DNA of 64,000 nucleotides from Azoarcus sp. (lineage in GTDB: Bacteria; Pseudomonadota; Gammaproteobacteria; Burkholderiales; Rhodocyclaceae). The position numbers were made by a program, and so were the translations under genes. The DNA lies in the NCBI GenBank assembly GCA_020725025.1, contig DYFV01000004.1:57176-121175 (forward strand), given 5' to 3'. The notes beneath the pieces were generated by a model. The model saw only the letters and a program-made list of their open reading frames with translations. It was not told the DNA's origin and ran no database searches. Shown here piece by piece: positions 16,319-25,480 of this stretch. Position 1 is the first letter of the stretch; every line of letters starts with the position of its first letter.

Positions 16319-17590
16319 ATGTCCTCACCCGCTTCGGGTCGCGGGCTCGCGCTGGCGGTCGTCGTCGCGGCCTACGTCCTGTCCTTCTTCCACCGCTTCG
16401 CGCCGGCGGGCATCGCCCAGGATCTGGCGCTCGCCTTCCACACCAGCGCGGCTTCGCTGGGCGTGCTGGCGGCGACCTATTTCTACGTCTACACGCTGAT
16501 GCAGGTTCCGACCGGGATCCTGGTGGACACCCTCGGACCGCGTCGCATCCTGGTCCTGGGCAGCCTGGTGGCGGCCGGCGGCAGCGCGCTGTTCGGACTC
16601 GCGCCCGACCTGGAGGTGGCACTGGCCGGCCGCACTCTGGTGGGGCTGGGCGTGTCGGTGGTCTTCATCGCCATGCTCAAGCTCATCGCCCTGTGGTTCG
16701 ACGAGCGCCGCTTCGCCACCCTGGTGGGCCTGTGCATGCTCCTCGGGAACCTGGGCTCGGTGCTCGCCGGCACTCCGCTCGCGGCGGTGGCGGAGGTCGC
16801 TTCCTGGCGCGGGGTCTTCATCGCGGCGGCGGTGCTCTCGGCGCTCATCGGCGCGGCCTGCTGGCTCTTCATCAAGGAGGCGCCGGCGGCCGCGCGGCCG
16901 CGCTTCGACCGCACCGTGGTGATCGGCGGCCTCGTCGGAGTGCTGCGCAACCGCGCCACCTGGCCCGCGGTGTGCGTGAACTTCGGCCTCGCCGGCAGCT
17001 TCTTCGCCTTCGGCGGGCTCTGGGCGACGCCCTACCTGGCGCAGGTGCACGGCATGACCCGGGTCACCGCCGCGAGCCACCTGTCGCTCTACTTCGCCGG
17101 CTTCGCGCTAGGGTGCCTGGCCATCGGCACGCTCTCCGACCGCCTCGGCCGGCGCAAGCCGGTGCTGATCGGCGCCGCCCTCGCCTGCTGCGCGCTGTGG
17201 CTGGTATGGCTCGCCGCCGTACGCATGCCGCTGCCGGTGAGCTACGCGCTCTTCGGCCTCATGGGCCTCGCCACCGCCGGCTTCTCGCTCACCTGGGCCT
17301 GCGCCAAGGAAGTGAACCCGCCCCATCTGTCCGGGATGAGCACCAGCGTGACCAACATGGGCGGCTTTCTCGCGGGCGCGCTGCTGCAGCCGGCGGTGGG
17401 CGCGGTAATGGACCTCGGATGGGACGGCACCGTCGTGGACGGCGTGCGCCACTATTCGGTGGCCACCTTCCGCACCGGACTGGGCCTCCTCTTCGCCTCG
17501 GCCCTGGGCGGGACGATCGCCGCCTTCTTCGTGCGCGAGACCGGATGCCGCAACGTGTGGCGCCCGGCCGCCGAGCCGGCCGCTGGCTGA
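16319..17590 (+). CDS. major facilitator superfamily transporter
   Basis: The product is 423 residues with about 12 hydrophobic segments. The first loop carries VDTLGPRRILVLGS (MFS motif A-like) after helix 2, and the second half has LSDRLGRRKPVLIGA at the matching place. It should be a proton-coupled carrier in the inner membrane; the substrate cannot be read from the sequence. AGGAGA lies before the ATG at 16319. It follows purC by 96 bases and may be read from the same promoter, but a link to purines is only a guess. Confidence 0.85.
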   Translation: MSSPASGRGLALAVVVAAYVLSFFHRFAPAGIAQDLALAFHTSAASLGVLAATYFYVYTLMQVPTGILVDTLGPRRILVLGSLVAAGGSALFGLAPDLEVALAGRTLVGLGVSVVFIAMLKLIALWFDERRFATLVGLCMLLGNLGSVLAGTPLAAVAEVASWRGVFIAAAVLSALIGAACWLFIKEAPAAARPRFDRTVVIGGLVGVLRNRATWPAVCVNFGLAGSFFAFGGLWATPYLAQVHGMTRVTAASHLSLYFAGFALGCLAIGTLSDRLGRRKPVLIGAALACCALWLVWLAAVRMPLPVSYALFGLMGLATAGFSLTWACAKEVNPPHLSGMSTSVTNMGGFLAGALLQPAVGAVMDLGWDGTVVDGVRHYSVATFRTGLGLLFASALGGTIAAFFVRETGCRNVWRPAAEPAAG

Positions 17591-17730
17591 GGAGCACCGC
17601 CCCATTCTCCGCGGCATGTCGCGAACTCGCGCGAGAACGCGATCTCTAATCGTGCAGCCGGAGTCCGGGCGGGAGTGCCGCTGGCAAACGGCCCCGGATG
17701 TCCGGCCTATCCACTCACGAGGAGGCCGCC

Positions 17731-18507
17731 ATGGAGAATCACTACAATGACGTATTGGACCGGCACTTTCACCTGCCCCACATTCGCCAAGTGGAGGCTG
17801 CGCGCCCGCTGAGATGGCTGTCCGAAGGTTGGCGCGACCTGCGCGACAACCTCGGCGCAAGCCTGCCCTACGGACTCGTCTTCGCGATTGCCGGCTATCT
17901 GCTCCTGTCCTACGCCGCTGACCTGCCCTATCTCTTCACCGCGGCGATATCCGGCTTCTTCCTGATCGGCCCGCTCGCCGCAGCCGGCTTCTACGAGATT
18001 TCGCGGCGCCACGGCAAGGGCCAGGCCGTGAGCTTCGCCCAGTCGCTGCGCGGGTTGCGCGCGCATGCCGATCACCTGCTCTACTTCGGCGTGTTTCTCG
18101 CGACGGTGCTGATCGGCTGGGAGCGCATGTCGGCCATTCTGTTCGCGCTGTTCTACCAAGGGGTCAGCCCCGACCTCGGCAACTTCTTCCGCGACGTCTT
18201 CCTGTCGGGCGATTACCTGTACTTCGTGGGCACCTATCTGATCCTGGGCGGGGCGCTCGCGGCGCTGGTGTTCGCGCTTTCGGCCGTGTCGGTGCCGATG
18301 CTGATGGAGCGCGACGTGGACATGGTCACCGCCATGATGACGAGCGCGCGCACGGTCGCCACCAACCTCTCCGCCATGGCGGTGTGGGCGGCGATCATCG
18401 TCGTGCTCATCGCGGTCGGCTTCGCCACCATGATGATCGGCCTGGTGATCCTGCTGCCGCTGCTGGGTCACGCCACCTGGCACGCCTACAAGGATCTCGT
18501 CGAGTGA
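17731..18507 (+). CDS. DUF2189 integral membrane protein
   Basis: The product is 258 residues with about six membrane segments. Features of DUF2189 are RPLRWLSEGWRDLRDN ahead of the first helix, GFFLIGPLAAAGFYEISRR, SVPMLMERDVDMVTAMMTS and the C-terminal LLPLLGHATWHAYKDLVE. Many members lie near cytochrome c oxidase genes, but none are near here. ATG at 17731 follows AGGAGG. It is monocistronic: a strong hairpin follows directly. Function unknown. Confidence 0.82.
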   Translation: MENHYNDVLDRHFHLPHIRQVEAARPLRWLSEGWRDLRDNLGASLPYGLVFAIAGYLLLSYAADLPYLFTAAISGFFLIGPLAAAGFYEISRRHGKGQAVSFAQSLRGLRAHADHLLYFGVFLATVLIGWERMSAILFALFYQGVSPDLGNFFRDVFLSGDYLYFVGTYLILGGALAALVFALSAVSVPMLMERDVDMVTAMMTSARTVATNLSAMAVWAAIIVVLIAVGFATMMIGLVILLPLLGHATWHAYKDLVE

Positions 18508-18512
18508 TCCCC

Positions 18513-18538
18513 ATGCGGCGCGCGAAAGCGCGCCGCAT
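18513..18538 (+). terminator. strong GAAA-loop hairpin after the DUF2189 gene
   Basis: A perfect 11-base-pair stem, ATGCGGCGCGC with its complement, closes on a GAAA tetraloop six bases after the stop codon. It is followed by GATTTCC, so the T-run is short. It most likely ends transcription before prlC. Confidence 0.75.
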
Positions 18539-18556
18539 GATTTCCGGCCATCCGGT

Positions 18557-18562
18557 TAGAAT
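18557..18562 (+). promoter_or_regulatory. candidate -10 box of prlC
   Basis: TAGAAT within GGTTAGAATG lies 73 bases before prlC and just after the hairpin of the previous gene. The -35 box is not clear. Confidence 0.35.
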
Positions 18563-18634
18563 GCGGCGGAGGTGCCGAGGGCATATCGCGCGCGCTTCCG
18601 GGCGCAACCTTTCAACCTTGTTCAGAGACACCGA

Positions 18635-20692
18635 ATGACCAATCCCCTGCTCGATTTCTCGACCCTGCCCCGATTCGACGCGATCCGGCCCGAACACGTC
18701 GCGCCCGCCATTCGCGAGCTGATCGAGGAAAACCGCGCACTCATCTCGCGCCTGACCGAGGATACGGCCCCGCCCACCTGGGACGGTTTCGTGACGCCGC
18801 TGACCGAAGCGGGGGAACGCCTCGGACGCGCCTGGGGCGTGGTGGGCCATCTGCACAGCGTGTTCGACGTGCCCGAGTGGCGCGAGGCCTACAACGCGAT
18901 GCTGCCGGAGATCTCGGGCTTCTACGCCGAGGTGGGCCAGAACCAGGCACTCTTCGAGAAGTACAAGGCGCTGCGCGAGGGCCCCGAGTATGGGACGCTG
19001 CCGCCCGCGCGCCGGCGCATCGTCGACCACGAGGTGCGCGACTTCCGCCTGTCCGGCGCGGAGCTGCCCGAAGCCGACAAGCCGCGCTTCAAGGCGATCC
19101 AGGAAGAGCTCTCGGCGCTGGCGGCCAAGTTCTCGGAGAACCTGCTCGACGCCACCAACGCCCACGCCGAGTGGGTGCATGACGAGGCGGCGCTCGCCGG
19201 ATTGCCCGCCGACGCGCGCTCGGCGGCGCGCGCCGCGGCCGAGCGCGAAGGCAAGCCGGGCTGGAAGTTCACCCTGCACATGCCCTCCTACCTGCCCGTG
19301 CTGCAATACGCCGACAACCGCGAGCTGCGCGCCCGCATGTATCGCGCCTACGCCACCCGCGCCTCCGAGTTGGGTCCGCCCAACTGGGACAACGGCCCGC
19401 TGATCGGGCGCATCCTGGCGCTGCGGGCCGAAGAGGCGCAACTGCTCGGATACGCGAACTACGCGGAAGTGTCGCTGGTGGCCAAGATGGCCGAGTCGCC
19501 GGCGGAGGTGCTCGCCTTCCTGCGCGAACTCGCGGCCAAGGCCAAGCCCTATGCCGAGAGCGATCTGGCCGAGCTGCGCGAATTCGCCGCGCGCGAACTC
19601 GGCCTCGATCCGCTCGAGCCCTGGGACGTGGCCTACGCCTCGGACAAGCTGCGCCAGGCCCGCTATGCGTATTCCGAGCAGGAGGTGAAGCAGTACTTCC
19701 CCGAGCCGCGCGTCATCGAGGGCCTGTTCGGCGTGATCCGCTCGCTCTACGGCGTGGACATCGTGCCCGAGGACGCACCGCGCTGGGATCCGGCGGCCCA
19801 TTTCTTCCGGGTCGACAAGGACGGCGAGACCATCGGTCATTTCTATCTCGACCTGCACGCCCGCCAGACCAAGCGCGGCGGGGCATGGATGGACTCCGCA
19901 CGCAGCCGCTACCTCGGCAGCCAGGGCCTGCAGACACCGGTCGCCTACCTGGTGTGCAACTTCCCCGGCCCGGTGGACGGCAAGCCCGCCACCTTCACCC
20001 ACGACGACGTGCAGACCCTCTTCCACGAATGCGGTCACGGCCTGCACCACCTGCTGACGCAGATCGACGATCTGGCGGTGTCGGGCATCCACGGCGTCGA
20101 GTGGGATGCGGTCGAGCTGCCCAGCCAGTTCATGGAGAACTTCTGCTGGGAGTGGGACGTGCTCTCCGGCATGACGGGCCATGTGGACACCGGCGAACCC
20201 CTGCCGCGCGCGCTCTTCGACAAGATGATCGCGGCCAGGAACTTCCAGAGCGGAATGCAGATGGTGCGCCAGCTGGAATTCTCGATGTTCGACCTGCGCC
20301 TGCACAGCGAGGTGGCCGCCGCGACCGGCCCGGTGCCCATCGAGCGCGTGATGGCGCTGCTCGACGAGGTGCGCCGCGAGGTCGCGGTCTTGATCCCGCC
20401 GCGCTGGCATCGCTTCCCGCACAGCTTCTCCCACATCTTCGCGGGCGGTTACGCCGCGGGCTACTACAGCTACAAGTGGGCCGAGGTGCTGTCCGCGGAC
20501 GCCTTCGAGGCCTTCGAGGAGGTCGGCTCGGGCAAGGGCTCGCTCCTCGATCGCGACACCGGCGAGCGCTTCTGGCGCGAGATCTTGTCGGTGGGGGGCA
20601 GCCGCCCGGCCATGGAGTCGTTCAAGGCCTTCCGCGGACGCGAGCCCCGGGTCGACGCGCTGCTGCGCCACAACGGCATGGTGCCGGCATGA
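18635..20692 (+). CDS. prlC: oligopeptidase A (M3 family metallopeptidase)
   Basis: The product is 685 residues. The zinc motif is H464-E-C-G-H468 in TLFHECGHGLHHLL; the third ligand Glu should lie in GVEWDAVELPSQFMEN. The C-terminal HRFPHSFSHIFAGGYAAGYY, with YSYKWAEVLSADAFEAFE after it, is the conserved M3 end that binds the peptide. It degrades short peptides and cleaved signal peptides in the cytoplasm. ATG at 18635 gives the usual family length. Its TGA overlaps the ATG of the next gene. Confidence 0.95.
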   Translation: MTNPLLDFSTLPRFDAIRPEHVAPAIRELIEENRALISRLTEDTAPPTWDGFVTPLTEAGERLGRAWGVVGHLHSVFDVPEWREAYNAMLPEISGFYAEVGQNQALFEKYKALREGPEYGTLPPARRRIVDHEVRDFRLSGAELPEADKPRFKAIQEELSALAAKFSENLLDATNAHAEWVHDEAALAGLPADARSAARAAAEREGKPGWKFTLHMPSYLPVLQYADNRELRARMYRAYATRASELGPPNWDNGPLIGRILALRAEEAQLLGYANYAEVSLVAKMAESPAEVLAFLRELAAKAKPYAESDLAELREFAARELGLDPLEPWDVAYASDKLRQARYAYSEQEVKQYFPEPRVIEGLFGVIRSLYGVDIVPEDAPRWDPAAHFFRVDKDGETIGHFYLDLHARQTKRGGAWMDSARSRYLGSQGLQTPVAYLVCNFPGPVDGKPATFTHDDVQTLFHECGHGLHHLLTQIDDLAVSGIHGVEWDAVELPSQFMENFCWEWDVLSGMTGHVDTGEPLPRALFDKMIAARNFQSGMQMVRQLEFSMFDLRLHSEVAAATGPVPIERVMALLDEVRREVAVLIPPRWHRFPHSFSHIFAGGYAAGYYSYKWAEVLSADAFEAFEEVGSGKGSLLDRDTGERFWREILSVGGSRPAMESFKAFRGREPRVDALLRHNGMVPA

Positions 20693-21171
20693 AGCCCGCA
20701 CCCCTTGCCCTCGCCCTGGTGCTCGCCGCCCTCGCCGGCGCCGCAGCGGCCGATTCGGTCACCTGGCGCTGGGTCGACGCGGCGGGCGTGGTCCACTACT
20801 CCGACCAGCCACCCCCACCCGGTGCGCAGCAGGTGGAGCAGGTGCGACTGTCGAGCGGACGCGCCGACGCCGTCCCTGGCTACGCCACGAGGAAGGCCGC
20901 CGAGGATTTCCCGGTCACCCTCTATACCGCCGAGAACTGCGTCGAGCTGTGCGCGAAGGCGCGCGACTTCCTCGTCGCGCGCGGCATTCCCTTCACCGAG
21001 CGCATCATGCGCAGCGAGGAGGATCTCGCCGAGTTCCGGCGGGTCTTCGGCCCGCCCGACGAGGTGCCGGCGGCCACGGTCGGACGCCAGCCGCTGCGCG
21101 GCTTCGAGGCAGGTGCCTGGCAGCGCCTGCTCGACGACGTGGGCTACCCCCGGACCGATCGACCCCGCTAG
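20689..21171 (+). CDS. exported DUF4124-glutaredoxin-like protein
   Basis: The product is 160 residues. After a signal peptide (about residues 1-20) comes a DUF4124 module: VTWRWVDAAGVVHYSDQPPP. This is followed by a glutaredoxin-like domain from about residue 75, with VTLYTAENCVELCAKARDFL. The active site is CxxxC, not CxxC, a spacing that also occurs in other DUF4124-linked members. A cis-Pro lies in DEVPAATVG. It should work in the periplasm as a thiol-disulfide protein. It is translationally coupled to prlC by an ATGA overlap, though the two products act in different compartments. Confidence 0.75.
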   Translation: MKPAPLALALVLAALAGAAAADSVTWRWVDAAGVVHYSDQPPPPGAQQVEQVRLSSGRADAVPGYATRKAAEDFPVTLYTAENCVELCAKARDFLVARGIPFTERIMRSEEDLAEFRRVFGPPDEVPAATVGRQPLRGFEAGAWQRLLDDVGYPRTDRPR

Positions 21172-21481
21172 CCGGAACCGCCCCCACGCCCCCGACCGCG
21201 TTCGGCGGCCGGGGGCCCCCCGCGACCATCGCCGAAAGCGGCGACGCAACTGACGCCGGTCAACTTTCAGCCTACGCCATTAGTGGTAGCCTGACGCGGC
21301 ACACGGCCGGTCCGGCGACGTCCGGACGCCCTGATTTCGCGCCCGGAACTGCGGCATGCTCGCGTGCTGCGCGGATCGGCGGCGAGACCGCCGGGCCGGC
21401 GTTCCGGCGTACCCATAACAAGAAGCAGTGTCCGTGCGGCCATGGGCCGTGCGTCACCCACCGAGTGGAGAGAGAACCGCG
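21172..21481. other. 310-base intergenic region with a stem-loop at 21189-21215
   Basis: No gene is supported. Near its left end CCCCCG-A-CCGC pairs with GCGG-C-CGGGGG around GTTCG, probably the 3' end of the prlC transcript. The rest must hold the promoter of the PAS/chemoreceptor pair. I could not find a clear flagellar sigma-28 promoter. Confidence 0.4.
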
Positions 21482-22003
21482 TTGAAGAATCGCGCCATAC
21501 GCCCCACCCTCGTCGAAAAGGTCATGCGCGAGGACGATTTCATCGCCTCCAAGACCGACCTCAAGGGGCGCATCACCTATGGAAACCGGGTCTTCGTGGA
21601 GTTCTCCGGCTACAGCGAGGCGGAACTGCTCGGGGCCCAGCACAACATCATCCGCCATCCGGACATGCCGCGTGCGGCGTTCGCCCTGGTCTGGTCGGAG
21701 ATCCAGGCCGGCCGGGAATGCTTCGCCTACGTGAAGAACATGGCCAAGGACGGGAGCTTCTACTGGGTCTTCGCCAACCTGACGCCCGACTTCGACGCGA
21801 ACGGCCACATCACCGGCTACTTCTCCGTGCGCCGCAAGCCACGCCCGGCCGCGCTGAAGACCGTGACCGCCCTGTACGCGGAAATGCTCCATGCGGAGCA
21901 GCGGGCGGGCGCCCGCGAGGCGGTGGCCGCCGGCACCAAGGTGCTTACGGACCTGCTCCAGGACAAGGGGATCACCTATGAAGCGCTCGTCCTCTCCCTC
22001 TGA
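21482..22003 (+). CDS. stand-alone PAS-domain aerotaxis sensor protein
   Basis: The product is 173 residues. The PAS fold at about residues 20-125 is of the Aer type: [40 protein letters not shown], and [19 protein letters not shown], the part that cradles FAD in Aer. A helical C-terminus follows. The start is taken as TTG at 21482 because GGAGAGAG lies just upstream; GTG at 21428 is an alternative. The gene has no signalling domain of its own. Its last 26 bases overlap the chemoreceptor gene, so the two are translated together and probably form one receptor from two chains. Confidence 0.8.
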   Translation: MKNRAIRPTLVEKVMREDDFIASKTDLKGRITYGNRVFVEFSGYSEAELLGAQHNIIRHPDMPRAAFALVWSEIQAGRECFAYVKNMAKDGSFYWVFANLTPDFDANGHITGYFSVRRKPRPAALKTVTALYAEMLHAEQRAGAREAVAAGTKVLTDLLQDKGITYEALVLSL

Positions 22004-23384
22004 TCGTGCCGCCGGCGTGTCGCTGGCCGCGCTGGCGGTCGCCGGCGCGGCGCTCGCCGCGATTCAGGCGGTTCTCGTTGCAGGGGGGCTGAGCGGCACC
22101 TTCGTGTCCGCTGAAACCGCGCTCGCCGGCAGCGGCGCAGCCCTGCTCGCCCTGATCGCAGTCCTCGCCTTCGCCGTGGCGCGCATGCGCAAGACGCTTC
22201 GCGACACCCGACTCGTCGAGGCGGAACTGCACGCCATCGCCGCCGGCCGTTTTTCCCGGCGCATCACGCGGATCGACCGCATCGCGCCGGAGCTCCGTTC
22301 GATGGCCTGGTCCATCAACGACGTGCTCGACCAGTTGGAGACCTTCTTCCGGGAGGTCGGGACCGGCGTAAGCGCGGCGAGCGCCGGCCGCTTCATCCGC
22401 CGCCCGCTGCAGACCGGCCTGCACGGGGAGATCGCGCGTGCGATCGAGACCGTGAACCGGGCGATCGACGACATGTCCGTGCAGCACGAGACGATCGCGC
22501 GCAACCGGCTCTTCTCGGATCTCTCCGGCCTGAACGCGAGCCATACCCTGTCCAACCTCGCCAGCACCCGCGACAAGGTGGGGCGGATCGTGACCGGCAT
22601 GACCCGGGTGAACGAGGCGATCGTCGCCGCCAGCCGCGTCATGGACGAGGGACGCACCTTGCTGCAGCAGGCGATGAACGACCAGGCGGGCGCCATGGCC
22701 GCGGTGGACACCGCCGAACGGATGTCGAACGAGCTCGAGCGCAAGAACCGCGACGTCGCCGGTGCCATGGTCCGCATCCGCGAGGTCGCCGAGAAGACCA
22801 ACCTCCTCGCGCTGAACGCCGCGATCGAGGCGGCGCGGGCCGGGGAAGCCGGCCGCGGATTCGCCGTTGTCGCCGACGAAGTGCGCAAGCTCGCGGAGGT
22901 GTCGCGCGACGTGTCGAGCGAGGTCGACCAGACCCTGGCGTCCTTCGACGCCCGGCTCACCGAGCTGCTGGGCGAGATCCACCACGTGGCGGAGATCAGC
23001 CACACTTCGAACGCCTCGGTCGCATCCTACCAGCAGCAGGTGGTCTCCGCCTTCGCAGCGGCCCAGAACGCCGCCGTGGCGCTCACCCAGGTGCTCCAGG
23101 AGGTCGCGAGCCATGCGGCGAGCGTGGAGATGGTCGTCGCCAAGCAGCATGTCTATGCCGGGCAGCGGGCCGAGATTCGCGCGCCGGATCTCGCCGTCCT
23201 CTCCGCCGAACGGCAGAAGGCGGTCGAAGCGGCCTGGCGGCGCTTCCGTGAGGCGCTGCTCTCGGCCGCCGAGCATCTCGTCGCGGCCCAGGGCAGGATT
23301 TCCGACGGCGAGCGCCAGGCGCTGCTGGCGCGCTTCCAGCAGGCCGAAGCGGCGAGCGACGAGCTGGCGTCCGTCCTCGAATAG
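21978..23384 (+). CDS. methyl-accepting chemotaxis protein lacking its own sensor domain
   Basis: The product is 468 residues. Two hydrophobic segments (about 13-32 and 48-68) with almost no periplasmic loop between them are followed by a HAMP-like region. The conserved receptor hairpin is [20 protein letters not shown] then [15 protein letters not shown], which contacts CheA and CheW. The C-terminal tail ([13 protein letters not shown] on) is long and helical. With no ligand domain, it likely takes its signal from the PAS protein encoded by the overlapping upstream gene. GGGGATC lies before the ATG at 21978. Confidence 0.88.
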   Translation: MKRSSSPSDRAAGVSLAALAVAGAALAAIQAVLVAGGLSGTFVSAETALAGSGAALLALIAVLAFAVARMRKTLRDTRLVEAELHAIAAGRFSRRITRIDRIAPELRSMAWSINDVLDQLETFFREVGTGVSAASAGRFIRRPLQTGLHGEIARAIETVNRAIDDMSVQHETIARNRLFSDLSGLNASHTLSNLASTRDKVGRIVTGMTRVNEAIVAASRVMDEGRTLLQQAMNDQAGAMAAVDTAERMSNELERKNRDVAGAMVRIREVAEKTNLLALNAAIEAARAGEAGRGFAVVADEVRKLAEVSRDVSSEVDQTLASFDARLTELLGEIHHVAEISHTSNASVASYQQQVVSAFAAAQNAAVALTQVLQEVASHAASVEMVVAKQHVYAGQRAEIRAPDLAVLSAERQKAVEAAWRRFREALLSAAEHLVAAQGRISDGERQALLARFQQAEAASDELASVLE

Positions 23385-23540
23385 CGATCGCGGCCGACGA
23401 GCGGCGGGCGAGCGAGCCCGCGCGGCCTGCCGGTGCGCCCGGAGAGGGCGCATTGCTCCTGGCATGCCCGGCGCCGCGGTGGGACAATATGCGCGCTCGA
23501 TCGCCCCAGCGCGACCATCCTGAAACCACCGATCGCTTCG

Positions 23541-24302
23541 ATGAAAATCGCAACCTGGAACGTCAATTCCCTCAAGGTCCGCCTGCCCCACGTCCTCGAC
23601 TGGCTCGCCGCCAACCAGCCGGACGTGCTGTGCCTGCAGGAGCTCAAGCTCGAGGACGCCGCCTTCCCGGCGGCCGAGCTCGAGGCGGCGGGCTACCAGG
23701 CCGCCTTCAGCGGGCAGAAGACCTACAACGGGGTGGCGGTGCTCGCGCGCACGCCGATCACCGACGTGAGCCGGGACATCCCCGGCTTCGAGGACCCGCA
23801 GAAGCGCCTCATCGCCGCCACCGTGGCCGGCGTGCGCGTGGTGTGCGGCTACTTTCCGAACGGACAGCAGGTGGGCTCGGAGAAGTTCGAGTACAAGCTG
23901 CGCTGGCTCCTCGCACTCACCGAATGGCTGCGCGGCGAGCTCGCGAAGCACGAGCGGCTGGTGCTGACGGGCGACTTCAACATCGCCCCCGAAGACCGCG
24001 ACGCGCATCCCGACTGGAAGGACGACATCCACGTCTCGCCCCCCGAGCGGGCGGCCTTCGCCGCGCTCACCGAGCTGGGGCTGGTCGACGCGTTCCGCCT
24101 CTTCCCCCAGCCCGACAAGACGTTCTCGTGGTGGGACTACCGGATGGGGGCGTTCCGGCGCAACTTCGGACTGCGCATCGACCATATCCTGCTCTCGCCC
24201 GCCTTGCGCGAGGCGTGCACCGCCTGCACCATCGACACCGCGCCGCGCAAGCTCGAACGCCCCTCCGACCATGCGCCGGTGGTGGCCGAGCTGAAGCTCT
24301 GA
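23541..24302 (+). CDS. xthA: exodeoxyribonuclease III
   Basis: The product is 253 residues, the normal size. The start [47 protein letters not shown], and the end RIDHILLSP with [12 protein letters not shown] hold the metal and catalytic residues of the Mg-dependent AP endonuclease family. It repairs abasic sites and trims 3' ends. ATG at 23541 is the only start that fits the family. It has its own upstream gap of 156 bases. Confidence 0.95.
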   Translation: MKIATWNVNSLKVRLPHVLDWLAANQPDVLCLQELKLEDAAFPAAELEAAGYQAAFSGQKTYNGVAVLARTPITDVSRDIPGFEDPQKRLIAATVAGVRVVCGYFPNGQQVGSEKFEYKLRWLLALTEWLRGELAKHERLVLTGDFNIAPEDRDAHPDWKDDIHVSPPERAAFAALTELGLVDAFRLFPQPDKTFSWWDYRMGAFRRNFGLRIDHILLSPALREACTACTIDTAPRKLERPSDHAPVVAELKL

Positions 24303-24321
24303 GACAGGGAGAGGAATCGCC

Positions 24322-24996
24322 ATGACCGAGACCGGAGACATCGCCCAACTCGCCGCGCGCTACCCGATGATCGAGGCCCTGCCCGAGCCCGCCCGGGAGC
24401 GGCTGGTGGCTGCGGCGCGGTGGGTGCGGGTGCCGCCCGGACAGCTCCTGTTCGACGACCACCAGGCCTGCGAGGGCTTCCCCTTCGTGGTGGAAGGCTC
24501 GGTGCGGGTGGTCAAGTGCGCCGCGAACGGGCGCGAGCTGCCGCTCTACCGCGTGACGCCGGGTGAGACCTGCATCATCTCCTCGTCCTGTCTGCTCGGA
24601 GAGGAGGACTACAACGCGCGCGGCGTGACCGAAACCGACACGCTGCTCATGCTGCTGCCCAAACCGGTGTTCGACGCGCTGCTCGCCGAGCCGGTCTTCC
24701 GCGGTTTCGTCTTCCACCTCTTCGCCGAACGCATCGCCGACCTCATGCAGCTCATCGAGGCCGTGGCCTTCCACCGCCTCGATCAGCGGCTGGCAGCCCT
24801 GCTGCTCGGCAAGGGCCGGGTGCTGCACGTCACCCACCAGCAGCTCGCCGACGAGCTCGGGAGCGTACGCGAGTTCGTGAGCCGGCTGCTCAAGGGCTTC
24901 GCGGCGCAGGGCCTGGTGCGCCTGTCCCGCGAGCAGATCGAGATCCTGGACGCGGCCGGCCTGCGGCGGGTGGCGAGCGAGGGGCGCCACGACTGA
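24322..24996 (+). CDS. Crp/Fnr-family transcriptional regulator
   Basis: The product is 224 residues. An effector domain (about 20-135) has LLFDDHQACEGFPFVVEGSV and PGETCIISSSCLLGEEDY. A winged helix follows with HVTHQQLADELGSVREFVSR as the recognition helix. There is no FNR-type N-terminal cysteine cluster; Cys residues in ACEG, VKCA and CIISSSC could be redox-active. It lies 19 bases after xthA. A perfect palindrome, TGTAACC-GA-GGTTACA, stands just downstream of it and before the DUF2892 gene. That is probably its operator. Confidence 0.88.
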   Translation: MTETGDIAQLAARYPMIEALPEPARERLVAAARWVRVPPGQLLFDDHQACEGFPFVVEGSVRVVKCAANGRELPLYRVTPGETCIISSSCLLGEEDYNARGVTETDTLLMLLPKPVFDALLAEPVFRGFVFHLFAERIADLMQLIEAVAFHRLDQRLAALLLGKGRVLHVTHQQLADELGSVREFVSRLLKGFAAQGLVRLSREQIEILDAAGLRRVASEGRHD

Positions 24997-25014
24997 TCGG
25001 CCAGGATCATTCTT

Positions 25015-25030
25015 TGTAACCGAGGTTACA
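25015..25030. promoter_or_regulatory. perfect palindrome, candidate operator of the adjacent Crp/Fnr regulator
   Basis: TGTAACC (25015-25021) and GGTTACA (25024-25030) form a perfect 7-2-7 inverted repeat between the regulator gene and the DUF2892 gene. The TGT...ACA outer bases resemble Crp/Fnr sites, but the 16-base total differs slightly from the usual TTGAT-N4-ATCAA. It lies 61 bases before the start codon at 25091. Confidence 0.65.
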
Positions 25031-25090
25031 GACCGGCCGTGCGGGAGGTGGTGAAATGCGCCCACTATCCCCCCACAACGGAGAAAGATC

Positions 25091-25285
25091 ATGAAAGCGA
25101 ACGTCGGCGGCATCGACAAAATCCTGCGCATCATCGCCGGACTGGTTCTGATCGTCCTGGCCGTCATGGGCATCGGCGCCCCCTGGACCTGGATCGGCGT
25201 CGTTCCCCTTGCGACCGGTCTGATGGGCTGGTGCCCCGCCTACACCCTGCTCGGGCTGAACACCTGCCCGATGAAGAAGGCCTGA
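25091..25285 (+). CDS. DUF2892 (YgaP-type) small membrane protein
   Basis: The product is 64 residues: MKANVGGIDKILRIIAGL, two membrane helices, and WCPAYTLLGLNTCPMKK. This is the stand-alone form of the membrane part of YgaP rhodanese proteins. The two cysteines near the end are conserved in the family. Its promoter region holds the Crp/Fnr palindrome, so it is the most likely target of the regulator just upstream. A sulfur- or redox-stress role is an inference from the family. Confidence 0.85.
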   Translation: MKANVGGIDKILRIIAGLVLIVLAVMGIGAPWTWIGVVPLATGLMGWCPAYTLLGLNTCPMKKA

Positions 25286-25297
25286 GCCCGTGTAGAA

Positions 25298-25410
25298 ATC
25301 GTAGCGAGCAGGGCCGAGTGCAAGGCGCGAGCGAGCGGACGACGAGTCATACCGCGTTGGTAGGCGAGGAGTGAGCGAGTGAGCAACGCAGCAATCGGCC
25401 GGCGCAGTAG
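25298..25410. repeat. dispersed intergenic repeat, long copy
   Basis: Two blocks of this region (25298-25320 and 25377-25407) recur, joined together, at 56591-56639, with about 20 of 23 and 27 of 31 bases matching. In this copy they are separated by 56 bases rich in GAGCGAGC-like units. The two blocks overlap in a GAGTG repeat, which may have been the site of a deletion in the other copy. It looks like a small non-autonomous repeat family. Confidence 0.55.
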
Positions 25411-25453
25411 ATTTATTCGCGGGCTCTGAGTTTCATCCCAGGGAAGCACTTCA

Positions 25454-25478
25454 AGCCGGGGCGACCCGGCTTTTTTCT
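25454..25478 (+). terminator. rho-independent terminator
   Basis: AGCCGGG (25454-25460), a GCGA loop and CCCGGCT (25465-25471) are followed by a run of T. It ends transcription from the DUF2892 side just before the convergent rsmA gene. Confidence 0.88.
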
Positions 25479-25480
25479 TT

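Noticed and set aside
13900..17649. Very long open frame (1249 codons) on the plus strand through DUF3422, purC and the MFS gene
   Set aside because: It runs across three well-supported genes in another frame and is Arg/Gly/Pro-rich without motifs. This is an artefact of high GC content.
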